Positions 7,900-17,160 of a DNA stretch of 29,658 nt are shown in pieces. The translations under genes were made by a program, and so were the position numbers. Position 1 is the stretch's first letter. Every line of letters starts with the position of its first letter. This DNA is from Bacteroidales bacterium UBA6428 (GTDB taxonomy: Bacteria; Bacteroidota; Bacteroidia; Bacteroidales; UBA932), in NCBI GenBank assembly GCA_002437305.1, contig DJOW01000041.1:1-29658 (forward strand), read 5' to 3'. The notes beneath the pieces are model-generated. The model did not search any database. It was not told the DNA's origin and saw only the letters and a list, made by a program, of their open reading frames with translations.

Positions 7900-9594
7900 T
7901 CATCTCTTTATGCAGTCCACAGAATAGCCTCCGAGGACACCTGAGTTCTGATCGTAGTAGTAGAGATAGAGCTTGAAGCCGTCCTTGGTCGGTGCAAGGA
8001 TGACATCTCCGGCAGCCATGCCGGTGTCAGCCTTCTGGAACCATTCTACGGCAGGATTGCTGAGGACAATGGATGTTGTCTCGTTCAGATTGCCTGACAG
8101 AGCCGAAGGATCCGAGATGTCGTACAGGTAAAGGGCAGGACCGCAACCCCAATGAGGGAAGTGGCTGACCACAAACAGAGACATGTAGGTGGCATGATTA
8201 AACTGTTTGCTGTCAAGATTGTTGACATCCAATGCCCATGAGGATCCATTGTTGAACGGCAGAGCGGCCTTGAGCGTTCCGTCAGCAGCGACGTGATTGA
8301 GAACGTTAGGATCGTAGTATGACAGGAACATGGACGCATCCTTGGAAGGAGCCACAGCGACAGCATCGGTGTTGTTCACAGGAGCGTTGCCCCAAGCAAG
8401 ACCTGATGCGGAAATATCCAGCACCGTCACATCCGTGACCGCTCCTCCGGACACTGTCACCCTCGTGACCTTGCTTGAGGAAGTCACACCTGCGATGCCC
8501 TCGTTGGTGATGTCAATCACAGCGTCAGCGTCAATGTTGCCGATGACCTTTATTGAATATCCCATAGGGAGGTCAGTGCTGTTGGTGAACGAATGGAACA
8601 GCTCAGGAGCGGACTTCACTGAGGTGGCCTTCCAGATCTTGAACTCGCCTCCGCCATCAACGTGGTTGCAAAGAATCAGATTTTCAGCCTCATCGTTCGT
8701 GACAGCGGCCGGTGAGATGCCTCCATCGTTGATCTGTCCTTCCTTCACGCCTGTGATTCCGTTCAGATAGACCGGAACACCACTGCCGGTGCAGAACACC
8801 AGCTTGCCGCCGGTTACCGCCATGCTTGGATAGATGTCAGCAGCGTTGTAGGCTGGAAGTCCGACCATGCTGACAGGCTCGAAATTGAACAAAGCCTCAA
8901 GAGAAGACTTGTCGAAGCCCTTGTCAATCTTCTCAGGGACGGTCTTGATGACGGTGTATTCGGAAGTCGTCTTGCCGTCATGGGCTGTCACGGTGAATTT
9001 CACACCGTTGTTGTAGTCCTGCGGAGTCGAAGGATCCGGAGAGATCGTGGCGTGGGCTGAGACCTGGACTGCCGCCGTGCAGGCGCTCAGATCCTCCGCG
9101 GAGACAAGAGTGACTGTCTTCTTGGTCTTGTCCACGATTCCGGAGATGGCCGGCTCGTCCAAAGAGAAGACAAGGATGTCGCAAGCCTTTGACTTGACCC
9201 TCTCACCGGTGATGCAGATGTTCCTGCTCTCTCCCCTGGCATTGGTGAACTTGAATATGTTCTCCTTGGTCAAGTCCAGAAGTGTCAAGGCAGGTTCGAT
9301 GGTACAGTTCGGCTGTATGGTGGCCTGCACGCGCACTTTGGTCATGTAAGGAGTGGTCTCGTCGTCCGAAGTCTCAGGGAAAAACCATGGAACAGGGATG
9401 ACGAATCTGTCCGCGCTCTCGTCGGTGATGTTCAACTTGCACATTGATTGGTCAATGTACGGGCCGAAAGTGAAGAACGCCTCTAAACTTGTAAGATTCT
9501 GACGCTCAGCGGTCGATTCGACATATTCAGGGCTATGGCACGAAGCCGCCAAGAAGAGGGTGGACGCCGCGAGCAGTATGTTGATTTTCTTCAT
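7900..9594 (-). CDS. DUF5018-type surface lipoprotein
   Basis: A 564-aa lipoprotein encoded directly after SusD, the usual place for a surface glycan-binding protein. The signal peptide ends in AASC (Cys19). Residues ~30-225 form beta-rich modules of the DUF5018 kind; a segment near residue 28 (LTSLEAFFTFGP) recurs near 230 (SSLEALFNFEP), suggesting repeated domains. The C-terminal ~330 residues form a propeller-like domain (PALYLYDISDPSALSG, AAGDVILAPTKDG) homologous to the C-terminal half of the BACON protein at 4626-6497. The start at 9594 (MKKINILLAAS) is chosen over an in-frame ATG at 9615 because it yields a clean signal peptide and an 11-bp gap after the SusD stop. Function inferred: glycan capture on the cell surface. 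No enzyme motif seen. Confidence 0.85.
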   Translation of the reverse strand: MKKINILLAASTLFLAASCHSPEYVESTAERQNLTSLEAFFTFGPYIDQSMCKLNITDESADRFVIPVPWFFPETSDDETTPYMTKVRVQATIQPNCTIEPALTLLDLTKENIFKFTNARGESRNICITGERVKSKACDILVFSLDEPAISGIVDKTKKTVTLVSAEDLSACTAAVQVSAHATISPDPSTPQDYNNGVKFTVTAHDGKTTSEYTVIKTVPEKIDKGFDKSSLEALFNFEPVSMVGLPAYNAADIYPSMAVTGGKLVFCTGSGVPVYLNGITGVKEGQINDGGISPAAVTNDEAENLILCNHVDGGGEFKIWKATSVKSAPELFHSFTNSTDLPMGYSIKVIGNIDADAVIDITNEGIAGVTSSSKVTRVTVSGGAVTDVTVLDISASGLAWGNAPVNNTDAVAVAPSKDASMFLSYYDPNVLNHVAADGTLKAALPFNNGSSWALDVNNLDSKQFNHATYMSLFVVSHFPHWGCGPALYLYDISDPSALSGNLNETTSIVLSNPAVEWFQKADTGMAAGDVILAPTKDGFKLYLYYYDQNSGVLGGYSVDCIKR

Positions 9595-9605
9595 ATTAGT
9601 CGAGA

Positions 9606-11276
9606 TTATTTCCATTCAGGGAATTGTTCTACCGCTGTGTTGCTTGACAGTTCGCTGTCCTGGAGAGGGAATCTGTTCATCTTCTCTGGATAGTTGCGGT
9701 CCTTGTCGTCAACAGAAACGTAAGTGTAGATGAAACCGGCACCGGCCGGCTCGATCTTCAGGCCATGAACCTGATAGCCGGACAGCCCGTCAGGATACTG
9801 GTTCGGAGCGACACCCCATCTGCGGAGATCCCAGTACGAGAAGCCTTCGAAAGCAAGTTCAACCTTGCGCTCCTGACGGATGGCACTCCAGAGACTGTCG
9901 CCGGATTTGTCAGCGTAAGGAAGGCCCACACGGGCACGGATCTCCTTGACGGCGGCATTGGCGCCAGCGGCGTCATTGGTGCGGTAGCAGGCCTCTGCCT
10001 TGTTCAGGAGGACCTCGGCGTACCTGATGATGACAAGTGGCTGGGTGCTTTCGCTTCTGGCAATCACATCATGGGTCTCATCCACGCCCTTGCGCAGGTA
10101 GTAGCCTGTCGTGGTCTTGCCTTTAGGCTCCTTGACCACGTTCCACTGACACCAACCGTCATCTCCACCTACGAAAGGCTCGATCTTGCGTCCTTTCCAG
10201 TCAGCGCCATTGTAAAGGATGGAGGCATGGAAACGAGGCTCAAGAAGGTCATACGGAGGGTTCTCGCCGGTTCCTTCAGTGGTATGCCATGCAGACCAGT
10301 CAGGCAGGCCGCTTCCATCGGCATATTCATAAGACTCCACAATTTCCTGGGTAGGCGTGCCGTAACCGCCGCCGGAGGCATCTCTGGTTGTGTAGTCACC
10401 TCCCGGAGTGTAGTAGAAGTCGAAGTTGTGGGTGACATTGTCCGAATAGCTGAACACATATTCAAGGATAACCTCTGAGTTGTTGCCGTTGAAGACATCA
10501 GCATAGTCCGGGACGAGCGAATAGCCCAGTTCCTTGACCTTGTCAGCGGCAGCGATCACCTTGTCGTAACGCTTGGCGTAAAGCATGGCCCTTGTCATGA
10601 ATGCGTAGGCAGTGCCTTTGTCCAGTCTTCCGTTCGCATTCGCCTTTTCCGGAAGATTGGCGGCGGCGAACTCAAGGTCAGACTCGATGAAATTCCAGCC
10701 TTCCTCCTCGGTTGACAGGCCTTTGTCAGCCGTGATGGAGCTCAAATCCTCGTCATAGATGATCACATCCTTGTACCTTTTCACGAGGTCGAAGTAGAAG
10801 TAGGCACGCATGAACCTCAACTCTGCTGAAAGCCTTGTCTTGTCCTCCTCAGACATCTCACCGTACTTATCCAGATAGTTCAAGCCCTGGTTTGTTCTGC
10901 GGACAGCTCCGTACATGGTGTCCCAGTAGCCGAGGTAAGCCGCCACATAGTTTGCGGTAAGTACTGAGCCGCCGTAGGCGATCTCGCTTGGGATGTAGCA
11001 GAGGGAGTTGAAATTGTAGGAACCGTACTTGAGCTGGTCGGTGAGCGCGTCGGTCATTCCGGCCACACACTGGCCGGTGTTGGCGTCCGCCATGTCCAGG
11101 ATGTAACTGTAGATGTAATTCACTCCGTACTCCGCGTTCTGGGTGGTTTTCCAGAGCATCTTGTCGGAGACGCTGTCGGTCGGAGTCATGTCAAGGAATG
11201 AGTTGCAGGAAGAGACTCCCATCGCCACAACGACTCCTGACACTGTCAAAATCAGATTTTTTGCTATAGTTTTCAT
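9606..11276 (-). CDS. susD-like: SusD/RagB-family nutrient-binding outer-membrane lipoprotein
   Basis: A 556-aa lipoprotein that forms the lid of the SusC channel and binds glycan at the cell surface. The signal peptide ends at SSC (Cys24), followed by the hallmark FLDMTPTDSVSD. The helical TPR-like core has LRFMRAYFYFDLVKRY (about residue 155) and the late family motifs VIIRYAEVLLNKAEAC and RQERKVELAFEGFSYWDLRRW, with the usual terminus containing FPLQDSEL. It is 14 bp downstream of the SusC gene on the same strand, the invariant SusCD arrangement. Ligand specificity cannot be read from the sequence. The SusD family assignment is certain; the gene symbol is only a family label. Confidence 0.97.
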   Translation of the reverse strand: MKTIAKNLILTVSGVVVAMGVSSCNSFLDMTPTDSVSDKMLWKTTQNAEYGVNYIYSYILDMADANTGQCVAGMTDALTDQLKYGSYNFNSLCYIPSEIAYGGSVLTANYVAAYLGYWDTMYGAVRRTNQGLNYLDKYGEMSEEDKTRLSAELRFMRAYFYFDLVKRYKDVIIYDEDLSSITADKGLSTEEEGWNFIESDLEFAAANLPEKANANGRLDKGTAYAFMTRAMLYAKRYDKVIAAADKVKELGYSLVPDYADVFNGNNSEVILEYVFSYSDNVTHNFDFYYTPGGDYTTRDASGGGYGTPTQEIVESYEYADGSGLPDWSAWHTTEGTGENPPYDLLEPRFHASILYNGADWKGRKIEPFVGGDDGWCQWNVVKEPKGKTTTGYYLRKGVDETHDVIARSESTQPLVIIRYAEVLLNKAEACYRTNDAAGANAAVKEIRARVGLPYADKSGDSLWSAIRQERKVELAFEGFSYWDLRRWGVAPNQYPDGLSGYQVHGLKIEPAGAGFIYTYVSVDDKDRNYPEKMNRFPLQDSELSSNTAVEQFPEWK

Positions 11277-11290
11277 ATCTCGCTGTCCTT

Positions 11291-14200
11291 TTAGAATGAT
11301 AATGTCACACCACCCATCAAGAGGCGCTGCTGAGGATAATAACCGTTGTTCACACCCGGGGACTCAGGGTCGATCCCCTCAGGGAGGCCATCAATCGTGA
11401 AGAGGTTCTGTCCCTCGACGAACAGTCTGAGAGAAGACACGCTCAGATGGCTCATCCACTTCTTAGGCAAGGTATAACCCAACTGAGCCGATTTCAGACG
11501 GACATATTTTCCGTCCCTCCACCAGAATGAGCAGCTCAGACCGTTGTCGCCTCCATGGCCAGGAGAGCCGAGGGTAAGGCGTGGGAATGTTCCGTCAGGA
11601 TTGTCGATGCTCCATGCGTTTTCGACAAGGTAAAGAGGTGAGTTTCCGCCATCTCTGAAGGTCCGGGTCCAGACGGTGTTGTCATCGTTGTCGTTGTAGT
11701 ATGTTCCTGTAAGGGAAACATCGAACAAGGCTCCTCCTGTGAACTGAGCGTTGAAATCAAATCCGTTCCACTCGAAATTGAGGTTGAGGCCGAACGTGAG
11801 CTCCGGCCTGTTGGAGCGTCCGAAATAGCCCCAGTCATCGTAGTCGATCTTTCCGTCGCCGTTGATGTCCACGAACTTTATGTCACCGACGTTAGGACGG
11901 GTACCCCACCATGCGGAGTTGTCAATCTCCTCCTCGGATCTGAACAGCCCGTCGGTCAACCAACCGGTGATGGCTCCGTAGGTCTTGCCGACAATCTTTC
12001 TGTTGTCGCTGACCTCAGGGTTGTCCTTGTACTTGATCCACCTTGTCTTTGAATATGTAAGACTGGCGCTCACTCCGTAGAAGAACGGCTTCCCGCCAAG
12101 GGAGAACTGGTTCTTGTGGGTGATCATGAGGTCGATACCCTTGGCGTCAATCGCAGGGTAGTTGATGTAGGTAGGATAGTAGCCGCCCATGGAGGCCGGG
12201 AATCCCGAGCCTTGTCCCGCGAGGATGTCATAGGTGTAGTTGTAGAAACCATCCACCTCAAGTCCAAGGAGACCGTCCCAAAGGGTCGCGTCAAAACCTA
12301 CGTTGTAGGAAAGGTAACGCTCCCAAGACAGATCAAGCGACGGAACGACATCAGGCTTGTAGGCAGGATTGAAAGTCGTGCTTCCGTCCGGATTTCTGTA
12401 GCCGACCTTTGAGCCGTAGCGTGAGTAGGTGCTGAGGAAAGCATATTCAGGAACACCGTCATTACCGAGCATTCCGACAGAGGCCCTGACTTTCAAGTCA
12501 TTGAGGAAGTCCACTGACTCCATGAAGTTCTCGTTGGAGATTCTCCAGGCCACCGATGCCGAAGGGAAGAAGCCCCAGCGGTACTTGTCCATTCCGCTGA
12601 AGAGGTAGGAACCGTCCTCACGTCCGGAAAGCTCGACAAGGTACCTGTCAGCGAAATTGTACTTGAGCCTGAAGACTCCGCCTACGCTTCTGCTGGCGCC
12701 GCTGCCGCCTGAGACAGGATCCTTTGTCGGTGTGCCCTGGCTGATCTCAGGAAGTGACGCGAACGGAAGATCCTTGGCGTAAGCCGCAAGGCTGTTGCTC
12801 TTGGTGTCACGAACCTCCATGAGGGCAAGCGCCTCAATGGAATGCTTGCCGAAGGTGTTGGAATATTCAAGACTCGCCTGACCGACCATCTGCTTCCAGT
12901 ATGACGATCCCTCGCCGATGTTGATGCCGTTGTCAACTCCCCTCGGATCATTCTTCTTTGAATATGTCCCGTCGACAAACGCCATTGTGCTGTAAGGAGT
13001 GTTGAGGTTCTTGTTGAAGGAGTTGCTCCAGTCATAGACACCGGAAACCTTTGCCGCAAGGCCTTCCACCCAAGGGATGTCATAGGCAAGCGTGGCGTTG
13101 ACGGAGAGATCCATGGAGCGGGTCTTCTTGTAGCCTGATTCATAGATGGCGGCAAGAGGGCTCTGAGGATTTGTGGTGCCGTTATTCTTAATCACCGAGG
13201 TGTACATTCCCTCGTACTTTTCTGGAAGATAAGGGTGCATCATGATCGTCTGGTTGGCGATTGACAGCCAGCCCAACTCGCTGTAGCCTCCATCCGTGCC
13301 TCCGGAAGCGTAGGCAGGAGTGTCCCTGTGGGCGATCGTACCTGACACGCCCAGTTTGAAATGCAGTCTGGAAGTGATGTCAGAGTCGATGTTGGAGCGC
13401 AGGTTGTAGCGCTTGTAGGTGAAGTTGTCGATGTTGCCGTTCTGTCCGAAATAGCCGACGGAGGTGTAGTAGCGGGCCTTTTCGTTGCCGCCGGTCACAG
13501 TCACGTTGTGCTTCTGGGTGAAACCGGTTCCGAACACCTTGTCGATGTAGTTCACGTTGTCCCAGCCATCGGTCGGATCACCGTTTGTCATCGCGGCGAC
13601 ATTCTCGGAGGTGAAGTACGGGGTGTACTCGGAGCGGTCCTTGATGGCTCCGCTGGCCAACTGGTCCATCATGTCGGCCATATTATAATAGTAGGCGAAT
13701 TGCGGGCCGTTCATGAACTCAGGGAAATTGGCGTTCATGGACACACCGAACGAGGCGTCGTAAGTGATGGAGGTCTTCTCCTTCGAGCCTCTCTTGGTGG
13801 TGATGATCATCACACCTCCGGCACCTTTAAGACCGTAGACTGCCGCGGAGGCGCCGTCCTTGAGGACTGAGATGCTCTCGATGTCGTTAGGGTTCAGGTC
13901 ATTGATGTTGCTGACCGGGAATCCGTCCACAACGTAGGCTATCCCATAGATGGAACCACGCAGACGCAAGGAGGCCTGGTCCTGTCCCGGTTCTCCGGAC
14001 TCCTGCACGGAAGAAATGCCCGGAAGACGTCCGGCGAGAATCTGAGAGACATTCGTGGCCGGAGCCTTCAGGACCTCGTCACCCTTGATCGCCGAGACGG
14101 CTCCGGTAAGCGAAGATTTCTTTGAGGTACCGTAACCCACGACAACAACCTCGTCAAGATAGGTCGTGTCTTCCTTCAAGGTCACGTTCAAATGCTGGAC

Positions 14201-14488
14201 CGTCCCGTCGCAAAGCTTATGGAACGAAGTCATGCCCAGACATTGGAAATCAAGCGTCTGTCCTTTCTTGACGGAAATCACATAGGTTCCGTCCGCTCCG
14301 GTCATCGTGCCGTTCGTCGTTCCGGCCACAACCACAGAGACACCAGGAAGCGGTTGCCCGTTCTGGTCAGTCACCCTGCCTTTTACAGAAGGCTGTGCCG
14401 ACATGTGCACCGAAAACAGGAACACAGAAAGTACCGACACAATCACTGACCTTAGGAAAGGTGATGAATAAATCGATTTTGCTTTCAT
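11291..14488 (-). CDS. susC-like: SusC/RagA-family TonB-dependent outer-membrane transporter
   Basis: A 1065-aa outer-membrane beta-barrel that imports glycan fragments with energy from TonB. A signal peptide (residues 1-31, ending MSAQ) is followed by a carboxypeptidase-regulatory-like domain (VKGRVTDQNGQPLPGVSVVV, ~35-105), a TonB-box-like DEVVVVGYG at 112-120, a plug domain (LAGRLPGISSVQESGEPGQD, then VYGLKGAGGVMIITTKRG) and a long barrel that ends in Phe (LMGGVTLSF), as outer-membrane proteins do. There is no N-terminal STN domain, so it is not of the anti-sigma-coupled type; control by the linked ROK regulator is more plausible. First gene of the leftward operon; a -7 box TACCTTTG lies 61 bp upstream of the ATG. 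Confidence 0.97.
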   Translation of the reverse strand: MKAKSIYSSPFLRSVIVSVLSVFLFSVHMSAQPSVKGRVTDQNGQPLPGVSVVVAGTTNGTMTGADGTYVISVKKGQTLDFQCLGMTSFHKLCDGTVQHLNVTLKEDTTYLDEVVVVGYGTSKKSSLTGAVSAIKGDEVLKAPATNVSQILAGRLPGISSVQESGEPGQDQASLRLRGSIYGIAYVVDGFPVSNINDLNPNDIESISVLKDGASAAVYGLKGAGGVMIITTKRGSKEKTSITYDASFGVSMNANFPEFMNGPQFAYYYNMADMMDQLASGAIKDRSEYTPYFTSENVAAMTNGDPTDGWDNVNYIDKVFGTGFTQKHNVTVTGGNEKARYYTSVGYFGQNGNIDNFTYKRYNLRSNIDSDITSRLHFKLGVSGTIAHRDTPAYASGGTDGGYSELGWLSIANQTIMMHPYLPEKYEGMYTSVIKNNGTTNPQSPLAAIYESGYKKTRSMDLSVNATLAYDIPWVEGLAAKVSGVYDWSNSFNKNLNTPYSTMAFVDGTYSKKNDPRGVDNGINIGEGSSYWKQMVGQASLEYSNTFGKHSIEALALMEVRDTKSNSLAAYAKDLPFASLPEISQGTPTKDPVSGGSGASRSVGGVFRLKYNFADRYLVELSGREDGSYLFSGMDKYRWGFFPSASVAWRISNENFMESVDFLNDLKVRASVGMLGNDGVPEYAFLSTYSRYGSKVGYRNPDGSTTFNPAYKPDVVPSLDLSWERYLSYNVGFDATLWDGLLGLEVDGFYNYTYDILAGQGSGFPASMGGYYPTYINYPAIDAKGIDLMITHKNQFSLGGKPFFYGVSASLTYSKTRWIKYKDNPEVSDNRKIVGKTYGAITGWLTDGLFRSEEEIDNSAWWGTRPNVGDIKFVDINGDGKIDYDDWGYFGRSNRPELTFGLNLNFEWNGFDFNAQFTGGALFDVSLTGTYYNDNDDNTVWTRTFRDGGNSPLYLVENAWSIDNPDGTFPRLTLGSPGHGGDNGLSCSFWWRDGKYVRLKSAQLGYTLPKKWMSHLSVSSLRLFVEGQNLFTIDGLPEGIDPESPGVNNGYYPQQRLLMGGVTLSF

Positions 14489-14548
14489 AAAAGAATGCGT
14501 TATATTAATAATAGTGCTATATGTTCTGCCAATGCCTCAATAGTTTTA

Positions 14549-14556
14549 CAAAGGTA
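14549..14556 (-). promoter_or_regulatory. Promoter -7 box for the SusC operon
   Basis: On the minus strand this reads TACCTTTG, a perfect match to the Bacteroidetes -7 consensus TAnnTTTG. The predicted transcript start is near 14541, giving a leader of about 53 nt before the SusC ATG. A clear -33 TTTG at the normal spacing is not seen; the nearest TTTG on this strand (14569-14572) is too close. Confidence 0.6.
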
Positions 14557-14623
14557 AAACATTTTTCTCAAATATTTAATAATTAAAATAGTAATTTTTA
14601 AAAATATTAAGAAATAAAATTCT
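14557..14623. promoter_or_regulatory. AT-rich divergent operator region between the two PUL arms
   Basis: This 67-bp segment separates two outward-facing -7 boxes and is nearly pure A/T. It includes an imperfect dyad with arms AATATTT (14571-14577) and AAATATT (14602-14608). It is the natural binding site for a regulator controlling both arms, and the ROK protein at 17157-18359 is the linked candidate. The dyad could be chance in such AT-rich DNA. Confidence 0.35.
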
Positions 14624-14631
14624 TACCTTTG
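14624..14631 (+). promoter_or_regulatory. Promoter -7 box for the DUF4434-MFS-ROK operon
   Basis: TACCTTTG, identical to the -7 box facing the other way at 14549-14556. The transcript would start near 14638, leaving a leader of about 18 nt before the ATG at 14656. This excludes the in-frame TTG at 14629, which lies inside the box. No good -33 TTTG is seen. Confidence 0.65.
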
Positions 14632-14655
14632 CAGAGCATACATAAAAATAACACC

Positions 14656-15750
14656 ATGACAGACAGAAGATCATTCCTGAAGAAGGCCGGATTCGCGGCA
14701 GCCGCGGCTATGGCCACCCCGTTGGCGGCAAATGCCTGCAGCTCCGCTCCAAAAAAAGACAACGACCTCAAGGCCGATGACAACATAAAGAGCCGGATTA
14801 TCGTCCCTAAAGGCAATGCGTTGCCGATCACAGGAACATTTCTGGACGAAATCTCGCACGACATTCCTCACCAGAACTGGGGCGAGAAGGAATGGGATCT
14901 TGATTTCAGGTACATGAAAGCGATGGGAATCGACACAGTGATCGACATCCGCTGCGGCTACCGCAAGTTCATCACCTACCCTTCGCCATACCTACTGAAG
15001 CAAGGATGCTACATGCCTTCGACAGACCTTATTGACATGTTCTGCCGCCTTGCCCAGAAATACGGGATGAAGTTCTGGCTCGGACTGTACGACTCCGGAA
15101 AGTACTGGGACACAGGGGACATGTCCTACGAAGTCGAGGCAAACAAGTACGTCATCGATGAGATCTGGCAGCGCTACGGAAGCAAGTACGACAGCTTCGG
15201 CGGCTGGTACATCAGCGGAGAGATCAGCCGGGCCACCAAGGGCGCGATCGAGTCATTCCGCACCATGGGACGCCAGTGCAAGGAAATCTCCGGAGGGCTT
15301 CCTACCTTCATCTCGCCTTGGATCGACGGCAAGAAGGCAGTCGATGCCGCCGGAGGAAACCTCACCAAGGAGCAGGCGGTCTCAGTCGAGCAGCACGAGC
15401 GGGAGTGGAACGAAATCTTCGACGGGATCCATGAATATGTCGACGCGTGCGCCTTCCAGGATGGCCACATAGACTACGATGAGCTGGACGCGTTCTTCAG
15501 CGTGAACAAGAAACTCGCGGACAAGTATGGAATGCAGTGCTGGACCAACGCTGAAAGCTTCGACCGCGACATGCCGATCAGATTCCTGCCGATCAAGTTC
15601 GACAAGCTGAGAATGAAGCTGGAAGCCGCCAAGCGTTGCGGCTACGACAAGGCCATCACATTCGAGTTTTCTCATTTCATGAGCCCGCAGTCAGCCTACC
15701 TTCAGGCAGGCCATCTTTACGACAGGTACATGGAATACTTTGACAAGTAA
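14656..15750 (+). CDS. Tat-exported DUF4434-type TIM-barrel protein
   Basis: A 364-aa protein starting with a twin-arginine signal (RRSFLK at residues 4-9, an Ala-rich hydrophobic stretch, then NACSS with Cys28, a possible Tat-lipoprotein site). The rest resembles the DUF4434 group of Bacteroidetes, probably a glycoside-hydrolase-like TIM barrel: ITGTFLDEIS at the first strand, MKAMGIDTVIDIRCGY, KYGMKFWLGLYDSG, GGWYISGEIS with an acidic residue at a strand end, LPTFISPW, and late CWTNAESF and TFEFSHFMSP. The acidic residues in the strand-end motifs would suit hydrolysis, but no activity is established from sequence. Tat export suggests that it folds, possibly with a cofactor or metal, before crossing the inner membrane. 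First gene of the rightward arm, 6 bp before the MFS gene. Confidence 0.8.
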   Translation: MTDRRSFLKKAGFAAAAAMATPLAANACSSAPKKDNDLKADDNIKSRIIVPKGNALPITGTFLDEISHDIPHQNWGEKEWDLDFRYMKAMGIDTVIDIRCGYRKFITYPSPYLLKQGCYMPSTDLIDMFCRLAQKYGMKFWLGLYDSGKYWDTGDMSYEVEANKYVIDEIWQRYGSKYDSFGGWYISGEISRATKGAIESFRTMGRQCKEISGGLPTFISPWIDGKKAVDAAGGNLTKEQAVSVEQHEREWNEIFDGIHEYVDACAFQDGHIDYDELDAFFSVNKKLADKYGMQCWTNAESFDRDMPIRFLPIKFDKLRMKLEAAKRCGYDKAITFEFSHFMSPQSAYLQAGHLYDRYMEYFDK

Positions 15751-15756
15751 TAAGCC

Positions 15757-17160
15757 ATGGACAAAGGCATAAACATGGGCCGGGTGGTGTTCCTGGCCGT
15801 CGTGGCGGCGATCGGGGGAATTCTTTTCGGCTACGACACCGCGGTGATCTCCGGCACGACCGAGATCGTCAAGAACCAGTTTCAGCTGACGACCATAGCC
15901 GAAGGCTGGTACGTGGGCTGCGCGCTGATCGGTTCGATCCTCGGCGTGATGATCGCCGGAATGATGAGCGACCGCTACGGACGGAAGGGCACGATGCTTT
16001 TCTCGGCACTGCTGTTCAGCATCTCCGCCATAGGCTGCGCGGTCTGTCAGGATTTTAACCAGCTGGTGTGTTTCAGGATCATCGGCGGTTTCGGAATAGG
16101 AATAGTCTCCATTGTCTCTCCTATCTACATCTCCGAGATCGCACCGGCGCAGAAAAGAGGCGCCCTGGTGTCGCTCTACCAGCTGGCAATCACGATAGGG
16201 TTCCTGCTGGCGTACCTGATCAACTGGCTTGTGCTTAAGGAGGCCGATGTGAGCTCAGCGGCCACCGACCTTTGGACAAGAATGTTCAATTCGGAGTACT
16301 GGAGAGGGATGCTCGGCTACGAGACACTTCCGGACCTGCTGTTCCTCACCGTCATATTCTTCATACCCGAGAGCCCGCGCTGGCTGATCACCAAGCACAG
16401 GGACGGCAAGGCCGCAAAGATCCTGGCCGGGATATTCACAACCAAGGAGGAGGCGGAAAGACAGATCGAATTGACCAAGACCTCAATAGCCGGCGAGACC
16501 AAGTCCGAGTGGAAGACGCTTTTTGAACCGGGAATATTCAAGGCCGTGCTGATCGGCTGCGCCATCGCCATACTCGGGCAGTTCATGGGAGTGAACGCCG
16601 TGCTTTACTACGGCCCCAAGATATTCAGTGACGCGGGTTTGTCCGGAGAAGGCTCCATGTTCTCGACTGTTCTTGTCGGGGTGGTGAACATGCTCACGAC
16701 AGTCATCGCCCTGCTCATCATCGACAAGGTAGGGCGCAAGAAACTGGTCTGGTGGGGTGTCGGCGGGATGATCCTTTGCCTTCTGATGATCGGGCTGTAC
16801 TTCTGCTTCCCGGAGAGCCTTCCGACATGGTTCCTATTGACGTTCTTCCTTCTGTACGTTTTCTGCACCGCTATTTCCATAAGCGCGGTTGTGTTCGTAC
16901 TCTTGTCTGAGATGTACCCAAACAGGGTGCGCGGACTCGCAATGAGCATCGCGGGGCTGGCTCTTTGGATCGGGACCTACATCATAGGGCAGCTTACACC
17001 GTGGATGCTTGAGACACTCTCGCCTGCCGGCACGTTCTTCCTGTTCGCGGCCATGTGCATCCCTTATCTTCTTATAATGTGGAAGTGCGTTCCCGAGACC
17101 ACCGGCAAGACTCTGGAAGAAATCGAATGTTTCTGGACAAATAGGAAAGCAGACAAATGA
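15757..17160 (+). CDS. MFS sugar porter (sugar/H+ symporter)
   Basis: A 467-aa inner-membrane transporter with 12 predicted helices and all major sugar-porter signatures: GYDTAVISG in helix 1, DRYGRK in the loop between helices 2 and 3, PESPRWL at the end of the first half, GQFMGVNAVLYYGP (the QxxGxN-type sugar-binding motif) in helix 7, DKVGRKKL between helices 8 and 9, and PETTGKTLEEIE at the C-terminus. The family imports monosaccharides (xylose, glucose, galactose, arabinose and others). It therefore probably brings the PUL's released sugar from the periplasm to the cytoplasm, where the epimerase acts. It starts 6 bp after the DUF4434 stop; its TGA overlaps the ROK ATG (ATGA). An internal Met at residue 7 (15775) is a possible alternative start. 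The exact substrate is unknown. Confidence 0.93.
   Translation: MDKGINMGRVVFLAVVAAIGGILFGYDTAVISGTTEIVKNQFQLTTIAEGWYVGCALIGSILGVMIAGMMSDRYGRKGTMLFSALLFSISAIGCAVCQDFNQLVCFRIIGGFGIGIVSIVSPIYISEIAPAQKRGALVSLYQLAITIGFLLAYLINWLVLKEADVSSAATDLWTRMFNSEYWRGMLGYETLPDLLFLTVIFFIPESPRWLITKHRDGKAAKILAGIFTTKEEAERQIELTKTSIAGETKSEWKTLFEPGIFKAVLIGCAIAILGQFMGVNAVLYYGPKIFSDAGLSGEGSMFSTVLVGVVNMLTTVIALLIIDKVGRKKLVWWGVGGMILCLLMIGLYFCFPESLPTWFLLTFFLLYVFCTAISISAVVFVLLSEMYPNRVRGLAMSIAGLALWIGTYIIGQLTPWMLETLSPAGTFFLFAAMCIPYLLIMWKCVPETTGKTLEEIECFWTNRKADK

Noticed and set aside
9765..10478. 237-aa open frame on the plus strand
   Set aside because: Antisense to the SusD gene, with no start context and no protein-like pattern.
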